A DNA stretch of 64,000 bases from Flavonifractor sp. AGMB03687 (GCF_017811815.1 NZ_JADKZI010000001.1:558001-622000), one strand, 5' to 3'; positions 17,608 to 25,451 are shown, counted from the stretch's first letter. Numbers and translations: made by a program. Notes: generated by a model from the letters alone, not told the origin.

Positions 17608-18141
17608 TTATTCGGCGGCAGCCTCGGCGGGCTCGACGGAGCCGCCCTTCTGCTCGCAGATGGCCTTGATGACGATGGCCAGGCTGGTGATGGGAGCCAG
17701 CATGGTGCCCAGGACCTGAGCCTGCAGGACCTCCTTGGAGGGCAGCTCGGCCAGAGCCATGATCTCGTCCATGGACAGGACCTTGCCGTCCATAAAGCCG
17801 GCCTTGATGGTGAACTTAGCACCGTTGAACTGCTTGGCGAACTTGTTGATCACACGCATGGGAGCGATAGGATCGCCGTTGGACAGGGCCAGAGAAGTGG
17901 TGCCGTTGAGCACGTCATCCATCTCGTTCAGACCCACGTTGTTGATGGCGAAACGCACCAGGGTGTTCTTCACCACGGCGTAGTCCAGCTCGTTCTTGCG
18001 GCACTCGGCGCGCAGAGCGGTGTCCTCGGCCACAGTGATGCCCTTATAGTCCACGAGCACGCCGCTGGCGGCGTTCTGCAGCTTCTCGGTCAGCTCAGCC
18101 ACGATGGCCTGCTTCTCACTGAGAACCTTTGCGTTAGGCAT
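17608..18141 (-). CDS. rplJ: 50S ribosomal protein L10
   Basis: A 177-residue stalk base protein that anchors L7/L12 dimers to 23S rRNA. Typical features are the N-terminal KQAIVAELTEKLQNA and GVLVDYKGITVAE, with the C-terminal helix that carries L7/L12 ending in an Ala/Glu-rich tail. CGGAGGTG precedes the ATG. Expression is controlled by the L10 leader RNA directly upstream, to which L10-L12 binds. Confidence 0.98.
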   Translation of the reverse strand: MPNAKVLSEKQAIVAELTEKLQNAASGVLVDYKGITVAEDTALRAECRKNELDYAVVKNTLVRFAINNVGLNEMDDVLNGTTSLALSNGDPIAPMRVINKFAKQFNGAKFTIKAGFMDGKVLSMDEIMALAELPSKEVLQAQVLGTMLAPITSLAIVIKAICEQKGGSVEPAEAAAE

Positions 18142-18181
18142 TTGGATTCACCTCCGTTGAATTTGAGTTCAACTTTTCCGA

Positions 18182-18308
18182 TGCAGTCACGCAACAAAAA
18201 AGCTGTTTTCGCATTCAAAGCAGCGAAAACAGCACAAAGAAGTTCATTCCGTTGTGGCTGCATTCTCGGCAGGACTTACGGCTTGCGCCGCCTGCTGTCT
18301 TTGAACAC
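18182..18308 (-). promoter_or_regulatory. L10 leader RNA with attenuator
   Basis: The minus-strand leader contains AAAGACAGCAGGCGGC and TAAGTCCTGCCGAGAA, the conserved core of Firmicutes L10 leaders, followed by a terminator: 11-bp stem (18223-18233 with 18202-18212) and six U. Binding of excess L10-L12 is known to favour termination. Confidence 0.9.
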
Positions 18309-18315
18309 GACTGAT

Positions 18316-18344
18316 AGTATACAATAGAACCTGTAGAATGTCAA
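18316..18344 (-). promoter_or_regulatory. Sigma-A promoter of rplJL
   Basis: Minus strand TTGACA (18339-18344), 17-nt spacer, TATACT (18316-18321), a near-consensus promoter placed just before the L10 leader core. Confidence 0.88.
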
Positions 18345-18405
18345 GCGTTTTTTTGAAAAATGATCACTTTTTTGTGAACATCCTGGGGAAAAGGGTGAGA
18401 AAAAC

Positions 18406-18429
18406 GGGGAGCAGGAAAACCTGCTCCCC
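18406..18429 (-). terminator. Terminator of the rplKA transcript
   Basis: Perfect 10-bp stem (18406-18415 with 18420-18429), AAAA loop, followed on the minus strand by GTTTTTC. It lies 140 nt beyond the rplA stop codon. Confidence 0.75.
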
Positions 18430-18435
18430 ATTTTA

Positions 18436-18570
18436 CCTCTTGTCACGCTGCGGCGGCTACGCGACGCGCGGCTTCCCTCCGTCTCGGGCTGGTCTTGGGC
18501 CGCATAACGGCCCTGCGCTCGCCCTCGCTCCGGTCCATCCGCGCTGCTCCACACGCCTTCGCGCTTCTTG
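18436..18570. other. Very GC-rich non-coding segment between rplA and its terminator
   Basis: About 135 nt rich in CG dinucleotides and GCGCG runs, unlike the flanks. It includes GGGCCG-CATAA-CGGCCC. No start codon with a ribosome binding site or any protein family is recognised. It could be a repeat element or a structured 3' untranslated region. Confidence 0.4.
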
Positions 18571-19263
18571 TTACATCAGCTTAGCGCCGTTGATCTTCAC
18601 GCCGGGGCCCATGGTGGAAGCACACACGCAGGAGCGAATGTACTGACCCTTGGCAGCGGAGGGCTTAGCCTTAACGATGGCGCCCATCAGAGCGTTGAAG
18701 TTCTCGGTCAGCTTCTCAGCGCCGAAGGAAACCTTACCGATGGGGCAGTGGATGATGTTGGTCTTGTCCAGACGGTACTCAACCTTACCGGCCTTGATCT
18801 CGGTAACAGCCTTGGCCACGTCGGGGGTGACGGTGCCGGCCTTGGGGGAGGGCATCAGGCCCTTGGGGCCCAGGACCTTACCCAGACGGCCCACAACGCC
18901 CATCATGTCGGGAGAAGCAACGACCACGTCGTAGTCGAACCAGTTCTCCTTCTGGATCTTCTCAACCATGTCCATCTCGCCCACGAAGTCGGCGCCGGCA
19001 GCCTTAGCAGCCTCAGCCTTGTCGCCCTTGGCGAAGACCAGCACGCGCTGGGTCTTGCCGGTGCCGTGGGGGAGAACGATGGCGCCGCGGACCTGCTGGT
19101 CGGCGTGACGGGAGTCAACGCCCAGCTTCACGTGCAGCTCAACGGTCTCATCAAACTTGGCGGGAGCAGTCTTAACGACCAGCTCCATAGCCTCAGCGGT
19201 ATCGTACAGGGCGCCCTTGTCGATGAGCTTGGCGCTCTCCTGATATTTCTTGCCTCTAAACAT
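18571..19263 (-). CDS. rplA: 50S ribosomal protein L1
   Basis: A 230-residue two-domain protein of the L1 stalk, which helps release deacylated tRNA. Family motifs are [17 protein letters not shown] in its start form ([12 protein letters not shown], about residues 80-92) and the C-terminal [14 protein letters not shown]. It lies 21 nt after rplK in the same transcript. The ATG has GGAGGG upstream. Confidence 0.97.
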   Translation of the reverse strand: MFRGKKYQESAKLIDKGALYDTAEAMELVVKTAPAKFDETVELHVKLGVDSRHADQQVRGAIVLPHGTGKTQRVLVFAKGDKAEAAKAAGADFVGEMDMVEKIQKENWFDYDVVVASPDMMGVVGRLGKVLGPKGLMPSPKAGTVTPDVAKAVTEIKAGKVEYRLDKTNIIHCPIGKVSFGAEKLTENFNALMGAIVKAKPSAAKGQYIRSCVCASTMGPGVKINGAKLM

Positions 19264-19284
19264 TGCTCTATTCCCTCCTTCGGC

Positions 19285-19710
19285 TTAGTCGCCCACCACG
19301 ATGCCCATGGAGCGGGCAGTGCCGGCGATCATGCTCATGGCGGCCTCGATGCTGGCGGCGTTCAGGTCGGGCATCTTGGTCTCGGCGATCTTGCGGACAT
19401 CGTCCTTGCTGATGGTGGCAACCTTGGTCTTGTTGGGCACACCGGAGCCGGACTCGATGTTGCAGGCCTTCTTGATCAGAACGGCGGCGGGGGGAGTCTT
19501 GGTGATGAAGCTGAAGGAACGGTCGGCGTAAACGGTGATCACCACGGGGATGATCAGGCCCACGTCGTTCTTAGTGCGCTCGTTGAACTCCTTGGTGAAG
19601 GCGGCAATGTTGATGCCGTGCTGACCAAGGGCAGGACCGACGGGGGGCGCGGGAGTCGCCTTGCCGGCGGGAATCTGAAGTTTCACATAACCAGTAATTT
19701 TCTGTGCCAT
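19285..19710 (-). CDS. rplK: 50S ribosomal protein L11
   Basis: A 141-residue protein of the GTPase-associated centre. The start [18 protein letters not shown] and the motif [14 protein letters not shown] are diagnostic. The ATG at 19710 has GGAGGTG 9 nt upstream; four extra in-frame codons upstream lack a site. The 90-nt gap to nusG holds two short hairpins but no clear terminator, so it probably belongs to the rpmG-secE-nusG transcript. Confidence 0.97.
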   Translation of the reverse strand: MAQKITGYVKLQIPAGKATPAPPVGPALGQHGINIAAFTKEFNERTKNDVGLIIPVVITVYADRSFSFITKTPPAAVLIKKACNIESGSGVPNKTKVATISKDDVRKIAETKMPDLNAASIEAAMSMIAGTARSMGIVVGD

Positions 19711-19800
19711 TTGAAACAGCACCTCCTACATAAATGTGGTTGGAAGCGGAACTGCTGTGCAGTCCCTCCCACGTGCGGGGGAAAGGGGCCGTGCCCGGGA

Positions 19801-20322
19801 TTACTCAACCGGCTCGATTTCGTCCAGTTCAAGCTCCACGGGGGTTTCACGGCCGAACATGGAGACCACTACGCGGACCTTGCTGTGGTCCAGGTCGATC
19901 TCCTCGACGGTGCCCAGGAAGGATTCCAGGGCGCCATTGATGATCTTGACATTGTCGCCCACCTGATAGTTCACCACAACCTCGCGCTTTTCCACGCCCA
20001 GGGCAGCGATCTCTTCGTCGGTGAGGGGGATGGCCTTGTTGCCGGAGCCCACAAACCCGGTGACGCCGCGCACGTTGCGCACCAGATGCCAGGTCTCATC
20101 GGTCAGGACCATCTTAACCAGCACATAGCCGGGGAATACCTTACGCTCTACGGTTTTGGGGCCGTTGTCCGTGATCTCGGTAACGGTCTCCAGAGGGATG
20201 CTGACCTCAAAGATGAGGTCCCGCAGGCCGCGGTTCTCCACTGCCTTTTCAATGCTGGCGGCCACAGTGTTTTCATAGCCGGAATAGGTATGCACCACAT
20301 ACCATTTCGCGTTCTCAGCCAT
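19801..20322 (-). CDS. nusG: Transcription termination/antitermination factor NusG
   Basis: A 173-residue NusG. The NGN domain starts with KWYVVHTYSGYE and contains VFPGYVLVKM; the C-terminal KOW domain has YQVGDNVKIINGALESF followed by GTVEEID. It binds RNA polymerase and couples transcription with translation or Rho. It starts 10 nt after secE. Confidence 0.97.
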   Translation of the reverse strand: MAENAKWYVVHTYSGYENTVAASIEKAVENRGLRDLIFEVSIPLETVTEITDNGPKTVERKVFPGYVLVKMVLTDETWHLVRNVRGVTGFVGSGNKAIPLTDEEIAALGVEKREVVVNYQVGDNVKIINGALESFLGTVEEIDLDHSKVRVVVSMFGRETPVELELDEIEPVE

Positions 20323-20332
20323 CTTCTACACC

Positions 20333-20617
20333 TTAACCCTTGCCAAACAGATCCAACAGGGCACGAATCACGGAGCCGGCGAGGGCGTCGAACACCCAGA
20401 TGCAGATCCCAACGACGATACAGCAGAGAATGACGATCACGGTGTTGTTGATGGTCTGTTTCTTGGTGGGCCACTGAACCTTCTTCAGCTCGCTCTTGAG
20501 TTCCTTGAACCACTTGCCGATCCGAGCGAAGATGCCGGGCTTCTTGTCCGCCTTGACGTCCTTCTTCTTGTCAGACTTCGCGGGCTTGGCCTGCTCGAGC
20601 TTCTCGTTTTCAGACAT
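20333..20617 (-). CDS. secE: Preprotein translocase subunit SecE
   Basis: A 94-residue protein with a lysine-rich cytoplasmic N-terminus, the amphipathic WFKELKSELKKVQWPTKKQ and one membrane helix (about residues 58-78). It clamps the SecY channel. I chose the ATG at 20617 with AGAAGGG upstream; an in-frame ATG ten codons earlier (MAQKKEG) has no good site. The gene sits between rpmG and nusG, the usual order. Confidence 0.95.
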   Translation of the reverse strand: MSENEKLEQAKPAKSDKKKDVKADKKPGIFARIGKWFKELKSELKKVQWPTKKQTINNTVIVILCCIVVGICIWVFDALAGSVIRALLDLFGKG

Positions 20618-20660
20618 TCCGTTTAACCCTTCTTTCTTCTGAGCCATCTTGCAGCACTCA

Positions 20661-20825
20661 TTACTTGGTCTCGTTGTGGACCGTGTGCTTTCTGCAGAAG
20701 GGGCAGTACTTCTTCAATTCCAGACGGTCGGGAGTGTTCTTCTTGTTCTTGTTGGTGTTATAGTTCCGCTGCTTGCACTCGGAGCAGCGCAGGGTGATCT
20801 TCACCCGGTTGCCGGCCTTCGCCAT
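20661..20825 (-). CDS. rpmG: 50S ribosomal protein L33
   Basis: A 54-residue L33 that keeps the zinc ribbon cysteines: C14, C17, C41 and C44 (LRCSECK and YCPFCRK). The ending [18 protein letters not shown] is typical. GAAGGAGGTG precedes the ATG. It is the first gene of the rpmG-secE-nusG-rplK-rplA run and has a leader of about 215 nt from a strong promoter. Confidence 0.97.
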   Translation of the reverse strand: MAKAGNRVKITLRCSECKQRNYNTNKNKKNTPDRLELKKYCPFCRKHTVHNETK

Positions 20826-20849
20826 GTTCGGCACCTCCTTCATTGTTTG

Positions 20850-21046
20850 ACCGCATAACAGCAAAAATGCCGGATGCGGCCGCAAGCCGAATCCAGCACG
20901 TACCGGCAGCAAAATACCGCCGGATGGAACGTCACGGTGCGGATTCGGCACATTTGCCTCCCTATGTCTCACGCGGAGGGAAGGGTTTCATGCGTCATCA
21001 CACCGTAAAAATGCGCACAAAAAAAGAGCCCTTTTTCATAGGTAAG
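20850..21046 (-). other. Structured leader of the rpmG-secE-nusG transcript
   Basis: Between promoter and rpmG, about 200 nt of minus-strand RNA can form a long-range stem GCCGAATCC with GGATTCGGC that encloses CCGGCGG...CTGCCGG. The first nucleotides (AAAAAGGGCTCTTTTTTT) form a small hairpin followed by a T-run. No known leader family was recognised and no convincing peptide gene was found. Confidence 0.4.
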
Positions 21047-21049
21047 TGA

Positions 21050-21078
21050 ACTATACCACAGCCTGAGACAGAAGTCAA
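21050..21078 (-). promoter_or_regulatory. Sigma-A promoter of the rpmG-secE-nusG operon
   Basis: Minus strand TTGACT (21073-21078), 17-nt spacer, TATAGT (21050-21055). Confidence 0.85.
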
Positions 21079-21089
21079 GCAGTTTCCAC

Positions 21090-21118
21090 TTGTTTTTTCT
21101 CCAATCCTTTTGTATAGT
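21090..21118 (+). promoter_or_regulatory. Promoter of ruvX
   Basis: TTGTTT (21090-21095), 17-nt spacer, TATAGT (21113-21118), back to back with the divergent rpmG promoter. Confidence 0.65.
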
Positions 21119-21146
21119 GTAGAAAGCAGAAAAAGGAGTGGTGATC

Positions 21147-21566
21147 TTGCGTATTATGGCCATTGACTACGGCGACGCCCGCACCGGCGTTGCCATTTCC
21201 GATCCCACCGGCCTGCTGGCCGGTTACACCACCGTCATCCACAGCCGCAAGGCGGACGTGGTGGCGGAGGAGCTGGCCCGGCTGGTGAAGGACCATCAGG
21301 TGGACGAGCTGGTGATGGGCTTTCCCCGCAATATGGACGGCACCGAGGGCCCCCGGGCGGAGCTGTACAAGGCCTTTGCCGCCCAGGTGGAGGAAGTCTG
21401 CGGGTTAAAGCCAGTGCTGTGGGATGAGCGGCGCACCACCGTGGAGGCCCACAACATCCTCCACGCCTCGGGCAAGAAGATGAAGAATCACAGAAAGACC
21501 GTGGATGCCGTGGCGGCGACTCTGATTCTGGAGGGCTACCTCACCTTCAAGCGGGCCAGAGGCTAA
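21147..21566 (+). CDS. ruvX: RuvX/YqgF family pre-16S rRNA nuclease / Holliday junction resolvase homolog
   Basis: A 139-residue RNase H-fold nuclease. The core is MAIDYGDARTGVAISDP with the first catalytic Asp, then VMGFPRNMDGTEG, WDERRTT and the final Asp in KTVDAVAATLILE. E. coli YqgF processes the 5' end of 16S rRNA. The TTG at 21147 is chosen because AAGGAG ends 9 nt upstream; the first ATG (21156) is too far, and a GTG at 21138 abuts the site. Confidence 0.92.
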   Translation: MRIMAIDYGDARTGVAISDPTGLLAGYTTVIHSRKADVVAEELARLVKDHQVDELVMGFPRNMDGTEGPRAELYKAFAAQVEEVCGLKPVLWDERRTTVEAHNILHASGKKMKNHRKTVDAVAATLILEGYLTFKRARG

Positions 21567-21573
21567 GAACTAC

Positions 21574-21930
21574 CTACCCTTTGCGGAACAGCTCCCGCAG
21601 ACCCACTATTAAAAGAAAGCCCCCAAAGCACCGCCGCAGCAGGCCGGTGTCCAGCCCGGTGGCGGCCCAGGCGGCCAGGGCGGCGCAGGCCAGTCCGGCG
21701 AGTATGGCGGGGAGCAGCACGGATTTTTCCACATAGCCATGCTTGATGTGGGCGGGCAGGGCAGCGGCGGCAGAGGGCAGAAAGTAGAGCAGGTTGATGC
21801 CCTGGGCCTGCGGTTGGGCCATTCCGGCTATGGCGGTCAGATAGATGAGCAGCAGGGTGCCTCCGCCCACCCCGAAGCCGGACAGGATGCCGGTGGCGGC
21901 CCCGGCCAGTACAGCCAGCAGCCAGCCCAT
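21574..21930 (-). CDS. TSUP/TauE-SafE permease, second half-size subunit
   Basis: A 118-residue membrane protein with about four helices and the repeat signature ATGILSGFGVGGGTLLL. It equals one of the two homologous halves of a standard sulfite/organic anion TSUP exporter (about 250 residues). Its ATG overlaps the stop of the upstream half (TGATG), so the two are translationally coupled and probably pair as a heterodimer. It has the same strand and about the same size as its partner. Substrate unknown. Confidence 0.8.
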   Translation of the reverse strand: MGWLLAVLAGAATGILSGFGVGGGTLLLIYLTAIAGMAQPQAQGINLLYFLPSAAAALPAHIKHGYVEKSVLLPAILAGLACAALAAWAATGLDTGLLRRCFGGFLLIVGLRELFRKG

Positions 21931-22298
21931 CAGAAGAACAGGGCCTTCACCCCGCCGTAGAGCAGCAGCAGGGCAAAGAGCCGGCGAAGCCACACCATAT
22001 TTATATGCTGAAAGAGCTTGCCGCCCAAAAGTCCGCCAATCAGTCCCCCCACTAGGTAGGGGAGGGCGGCGGAAAAGTCCACGCCGCCCCGGAAGAGGTA
22101 GATGGCGGCGGACAGAATACACAGGGGCAGGATGATGGCCACCGAGCTGGCAAAGGCCTTCCGCTGGCCCAGTCCGCACCACCCGGCCAGCAGGGGGACC
22201 AGCACCATGCCACCGCCCCCGCCGAAAAAGCCGTTGACCAGTCCCGCCGCCGCTCCCGCCAGAGCGGGGCGGAGCCAGCTCCCTTGCGTTCTCTCCAA
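21930..22298 (-). CDS. TSUP/TauE-SafE permease, first half-size subunit
   Basis: A 122-residue membrane protein with about four helices, starting ALAGAAAGLVNGFFGGGGGM, the glycine-rich signature of the N-terminal TSUP half. The start is TTG; GGAGGG lies 7 nt upstream and is itself part of the 3' arm of the preceding terminator. Overlaps the second half gene by one base. Together they cover the length of a full permease, so this looks like a permanently split transporter rather than a broken gene. Confidence 0.8.
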   Translation of the reverse strand: MERTQGSWLRPALAGAAAGLVNGFFGGGGGMVLVPLLAGWCGLGQRKAFASSVAIILPLCILSAAIYLFRGGVDFSAALPYLVGGLIGGLLGGKLFQHINMVWLRRLFALLLLYGGVKALFF

Positions 22299-22302
22299 AA
22301 AG

Positions 22303-22340
22303 CATCCCTCCGTTGACGGTAGTATGTCAGCGGAGGGATG
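22303..22340 (-). terminator. Terminator between tcdA and the TSUP genes
   Basis: Perfect 10-bp stem (22303-22312 with 22331-22340), 18-nt loop. The minus-strand T-run (22297-22301) includes the TTG start codon of the next gene, and the stem contains its ribosome binding site. Confidence 0.75.
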
Positions 22341-22351
22341 TTTTTATACCA

Positions 22352-23071
22352 TTATACGGTTTTCAGACCGGCCAGGGTGAGCACCACATCACCGGCCATC
22401 ATCAGGCCTGCCACCGGCGGTACCCAGGCCACGCTGCCGGGAACGGAGCGGCGGCCGGGAGGCGGGGCCTCGTGCTGAATGGCGGCCTTGGGCTCCTCCG
22501 GGGACCACAGCACCCGGTGGTGGGCAATGCCCCGGGCACGCAGCTCCTTGCGGACCACCCGGGCCAGCGGACAGCCCTCGGTTTTGGAGATGTCCCCGAT
22601 TCGGAACAGGGAGGGGTCCAGCTTATTTCCCGTCCCAAGGGCGGAGAGAATGGGGATGTTTCGGGTAATGGCGGTCTCGATCAGATCCAGTTTGCAGGAG
22701 ACCAGGTCGATGCAATCCACAATATAGTCATAGGATGTGGAAAAGAAGGACTCCCGGTTGGCGGCCTCGTACTTCTCCACCCGCACCGTGGTGCGGCACT
22801 GGGGATTGATATCGGCGATGCGGTCCGCCATGGCCTGGGCCTTGGGGACGCCCAGGGTGGAGAGGGTGGCCTCCACCTGGCGGTTCAGGTTGGTGAGCCC
22901 TACCTCGTCGTGGTCGATAAGGGTGAGGGCCCCCACCCCGGAGCGGGCCAGGGCCTCGGCGCACCAGCTGCCCACGCCGCCCAGACCGAAGACCGCAACG
23001 TGGGCAGCGGCCAGCTTTTCCATGGCTTCATCGCCCAGCAGCATTTCCGTGCGTAAAAATTTCTCGTCCAT
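22352..23071 (-). CDS. tcdA: ThiF/E1-like protein, tRNA threonylcarbamoyladenosine dehydratase (TcdA) type
   Basis: A 239-residue adenylating enzyme of the ThiF/MoeB superfamily. The ATP-binding Rossmann motif is VFGLGGVGSWCAEALARSG (about residues 26-44), followed by LIDHDEVGLTNLNRQ with the conserved Arg. TcdA activates the t6A37 carboxylate of tRNA and closes the ring to ct6A. The ATG at 23071 has AGGAGG upstream. The two CxxC zinc motifs of ThiF/MoeB are missing, as expected for TcdA. Confidence 0.88.
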   Translation of the reverse strand: MDEKFLRTEMLLGDEAMEKLAAAHVAVFGLGGVGSWCAEALARSGVGALTLIDHDEVGLTNLNRQVEATLSTLGVPKAQAMADRIADINPQCRTTVRVEKYEAANRESFFSTSYDYIVDCIDLVSCKLDLIETAITRNIPILSALGTGNKLDPSLFRIGDISKTEGCPLARVVRKELRARGIAHHRVLWSPEEPKAAIQHEAPPPGRRSVPGSVAWVPPVAGLMMAGDVVLTLAGLKTV

Positions 23072-23088
23072 AATGCCTCCTGGAGAAA

Positions 23089-23121
23089 AAAGGCGGATGG
23101 CGTCTGGCGCCATCCGCCTTT
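23089..23121 (-). terminator. Terminator of the PpiC gene
   Basis: Perfect 14-bp stem (23089-23102 with 23108-23121), 5-nt loop, six T on the minus strand. Confidence 0.85.
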
Positions 23122-23131
23122 CGTTGTTCGG

Positions 23132-24709
23132 TTAGCCCACGTAGGACAGACCGGAGCCCTGGGTGACTTCCAGATCGGCAGTCAGGCCCTCGATCCACTC
23201 GTTGGTGCGGTTGCTCTTCAGGGTGCTGGTGGTCTCCACCTTCCAGGCCAGCTCGTCCTTGCCCTGGAAGTAGATCACGTGCCAACCCTGCTGACCGGAC
23301 TGAGTGTTCTCCACCAGACCGGTGTCGCCGGGCTGACGGCTCTCGTCAAAGATCCAGTCGTTGAAGGCGTCAAACATGGTGCCGGGCAGAACCTGCTCGT
23401 ACAGGCCGCCGTTGGTGTTGGAGCCGGTGTCGGCGGAATTGGCGCTGGCCAGCTCACCGAAGGACTCGGCGGTCTTGTCGCCAGCCTCCCACTGGGCCAG
23501 CAGCTCCTCAGCCTTGGCCTTGGCGGCGTCCAGAGAAGCCTGGGAGGGAACGGTGGACTCGTCCACGTCGGAAGTGGTCACGTCGTCCTCCTGATCCAGC
23601 TCAGCGGTGATCAGAATGTGGCGGATGTCCACGGAAGCGGTCTCGTCCAGGTAGCGATCCTGGAAGACCACCACATAGTAGCCGTTGGAGGCCTCGATGA
23701 CAGTCACATCACCGCTCTTGCGGGTGCTGTCCTTCAGCCAGTCGCCGTAGGTGCTGGACAGGCTGGAACCCTTGGTGGTGTTCAGGGTGCCGTAAGTGCT
23801 CTGGTCATCGGTGTCCACATAGCCGGCCACCTGAGCTAGGAAGGCGCTGCCCTTGTTGTCGGCAGCATTGAGGGCGGCGGCGAACTCGTCAGCCTTCTCC
23901 TTGGCAGCGGCCATAGCGGCCTCGGTCTCCTCGTCGGTGGGCTCCACGGTGTTGCCCTCGGCGTCGGTGGTGGACTCGGCGGTGCCGTCGATCAGAGCGT
24001 AGTAGTACTCATAGGTGTCCAGAGAATCCTTATTTTCGGTGTAATAGGTGTTCAGATCCTCATCGGTGATGTTCAGGTTGTCGGAGTAGTGCTGCTCATA
24101 CTCCTGGATCAGCTGGGCCCGCTCCAGGCAGGTGCGGTAGGCGCTCTTGGTCATGTTCTTGCCGTAGACAGCACGCAGATAGCCGTCCAGGTTGCTGAAA
24201 TTGGTCTGGGAAGCGACGCTGTTCATCTGCTCGTCCACAGCGGCCTTGCCCTCGTCGCTGAGGGTATAGCCCTCCTCGGCAGCGGCATTCTCCAGGGCGG
24301 CAGCCGTCTTCAGCTGAGTGGTAGCCTGCTCCAGGAAGTAGTCATGGTAGGTCTGGGTCTGAGCCTCGTCACGGTACTGCTCAGCGGGGTCCACACTGGA
24401 GTCAAAGCTGGACATACCGTACATGCTCATGGCATATTCCTGATTGAGGGCGGCACGGTAGTAGTATTCCACATCGGATACGTTATACTCGCGTCCGGCA
24501 ATGGTCAGGGCGGTCTGAGAACGCTGGAAGATACCGGAGTCCCACACCAGGAGAACCACCACCAGGATGGCGACGATCACGCCGATGGCGGCATAGAGTA
24601 CCGTCTTCTGCTTGGCGGCCTTCTGCTCTTTCAGCTCGGCACGCTCTTTCTGCGTCAAGGGCCGCTCGGTATCGCCCCGGCGCTGCTTCTTTTCTCTGGA
24701 TGCGCTCAT
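23132..24709 (-). CDS. Membrane-anchored peptidyl-prolyl isomerase, PpiC/PrsA type
   Basis: A 525-residue protein: basic cytoplasmic start, one membrane helix (about residues 36-56), a SurA/PrsA-like helical region, then a parvulin domain (about 365-480) running from ASVDIRHILITAEL to GWHVIYFQGK. It should help fold exported proteins outside the membrane. An acidic Asp/Glu/Thr-rich insert interrupts the parvulin domain. The start at 24709 keeps the first basic residues; the extra 20 codons upstream are unlikely. It has its own promoter. Confidence 0.87.
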   Translation of the reverse strand: MSASREKKQRRGDTERPLTQKERAELKEQKAAKQKTVLYAAIGVIVAILVVVLLVWDSGIFQRSQTALTIAGREYNVSDVEYYYRAALNQEYAMSMYGMSSFDSSVDPAEQYRDEAQTQTYHDYFLEQATTQLKTAAALENAAAEEGYTLSDEGKAAVDEQMNSVASQTNFSNLDGYLRAVYGKNMTKSAYRTCLERAQLIQEYEQHYSDNLNITDEDLNTYYTENKDSLDTYEYYYALIDGTAESTTDAEGNTVEPTDEETEAAMAAAKEKADEFAAALNAADNKGSAFLAQVAGYVDTDDQSTYGTLNTTKGSSLSSTYGDWLKDSTRKSGDVTVIEASNGYYVVVFQDRYLDETASVDIRHILITAELDQEDDVTTSDVDESTVPSQASLDAAKAKAEELLAQWEAGDKTAESFGELASANSADTGSNTNGGLYEQVLPGTMFDAFNDWIFDESRQPGDTGLVENTQSGQQGWHVIYFQGKDELAWKVETTSTLKSNRTNEWIEGLTADLEVTQGSGLSYVG

Positions 24710-24789
24710 TTGTTGCTTCAGTCCTCTCGTCAATGTTCCTGCCACGGGCAGGGATGGCTGTACATCCACATCTGTATAGACAAGCCTGT

Positions 24790-24818
24790 ATTATACAGGA
24801 AATTTGACAGGCTTTCAA
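24790..24818 (-). promoter_or_regulatory. Sigma-A promoter of the PpiC gene
   Basis: Minus strand TTGAAA (24813-24818), 17-nt spacer, TATAAT (24790-24795). Confidence 0.8.
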
Positions 24819-24865
24819 GCCTAAAAAGCGGTTTTACACTTTGTTCAGAATTTTAAGGCATAAGA

Positions 24866-25082
24866 AAACCCCACGAAACAAATGTTTCGTGGGGGCCCCG
24901 CGCTGGCCGTGCGGATCCATTTAAAACCTGCACGAAGTGGCAGGTGGGTTGCCTCCATGATGTTTCGTTGCTTCCAACTTCCAGCCGTCCCTCAAAGGGG
25001 CGCCGGGAGGCCTGCAGTCCGCATCATGAGGGGGGCATCCCGTTTAAGAAATGTGGGTTTAAATAAAACCCGTCACGCACCG
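24866..25082 (-). ncRNA. ssrS: Probable 6S RNA
   Basis: About 200 nt of minus-strand RNA that folds as a long rod: GTGCG with CGCAC (25076-25080, 24909-24913), ATTTAAACCC with GGTTTTAAAT (25055-25064, 24919-24928), an interrupted middle, then CATGATG with CATCATG (25022-25028, 24956-24962). GGAGGCAACCCACCTGC resembles the 3' central region I remember from clostridial 6S RNAs. An intrinsic terminator closes it. No own promoter is obvious, so the 5' end is uncertain. Another structured RNA is possible. Confidence 0.55.
24869..24894 (-). terminator. Terminator of the probable 6S RNA
   Basis: Perfect 11-bp stem (24869-24879 with 24884-24894), 4-nt loop, followed by TTTTC on the minus strand. Confidence 0.8.
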
Positions 25083-25097
25083 CGCAGGAATCCGGGT

Positions 25098-25418
25098 TCA
25101 GGAGTGCTCCTCGTCCTCGTCGGCGAAAAGTGCCTCCATAAACTGCTGATACACCAGCTCCAGCTCCTCGTCGCTGTCCAGGGTAGAGAGCTGTTCCTCG
25201 CCGTCCACCTGGACGACTTTCAGAATGATCAGGCCGTTTTCCTCATCGTCCAGATCCACTTCTTCTACCGTGTCGCCCTGCTCCTCCCCCTGAATGGCGG
25301 GGAAGAAAGCCATATAGGTCTGGCCGTTGTAATCAAGGGTATCTACATGCTCCAGCTCAAACTCATTGCCGTCCTCATCGGTGACGGTGATGAAATCAGG
25401 GCCAAATTCTTCGCTCAT
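25098..25418 (-). CDS. DUF1292 family protein
   Basis: A 106-residue, strongly acidic protein with the DUF1292 pattern: ITVTDEDGNEFELEHVDTL, then YMAFFPA, then NGLIILKVV. Members are widespread in Firmicutes near ruvX and alaS genes; their function is not known. ATG codons at 25430 and 25418 and a GTG between them are possible starts; AAGGAAGG sits just before 25430, so 4 more residues are possible. Its promoter is clear. The probable 6S RNA follows within 20 nt on the same strand. Confidence 0.82.
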   Translation of the reverse strand: MSEEFGPDFITVTDEDGNEFELEHVDTLDYNGQTYMAFFPAIQGEEQGDTVEEVDLDDEENGLIILKVVQVDGEEQLSTLDSDEELELVYQQFMEALFADEDEEHS

Positions 25419-25451
25419 ATCGGGCACCATACCTTCCTTTTGTTCGTCTCT

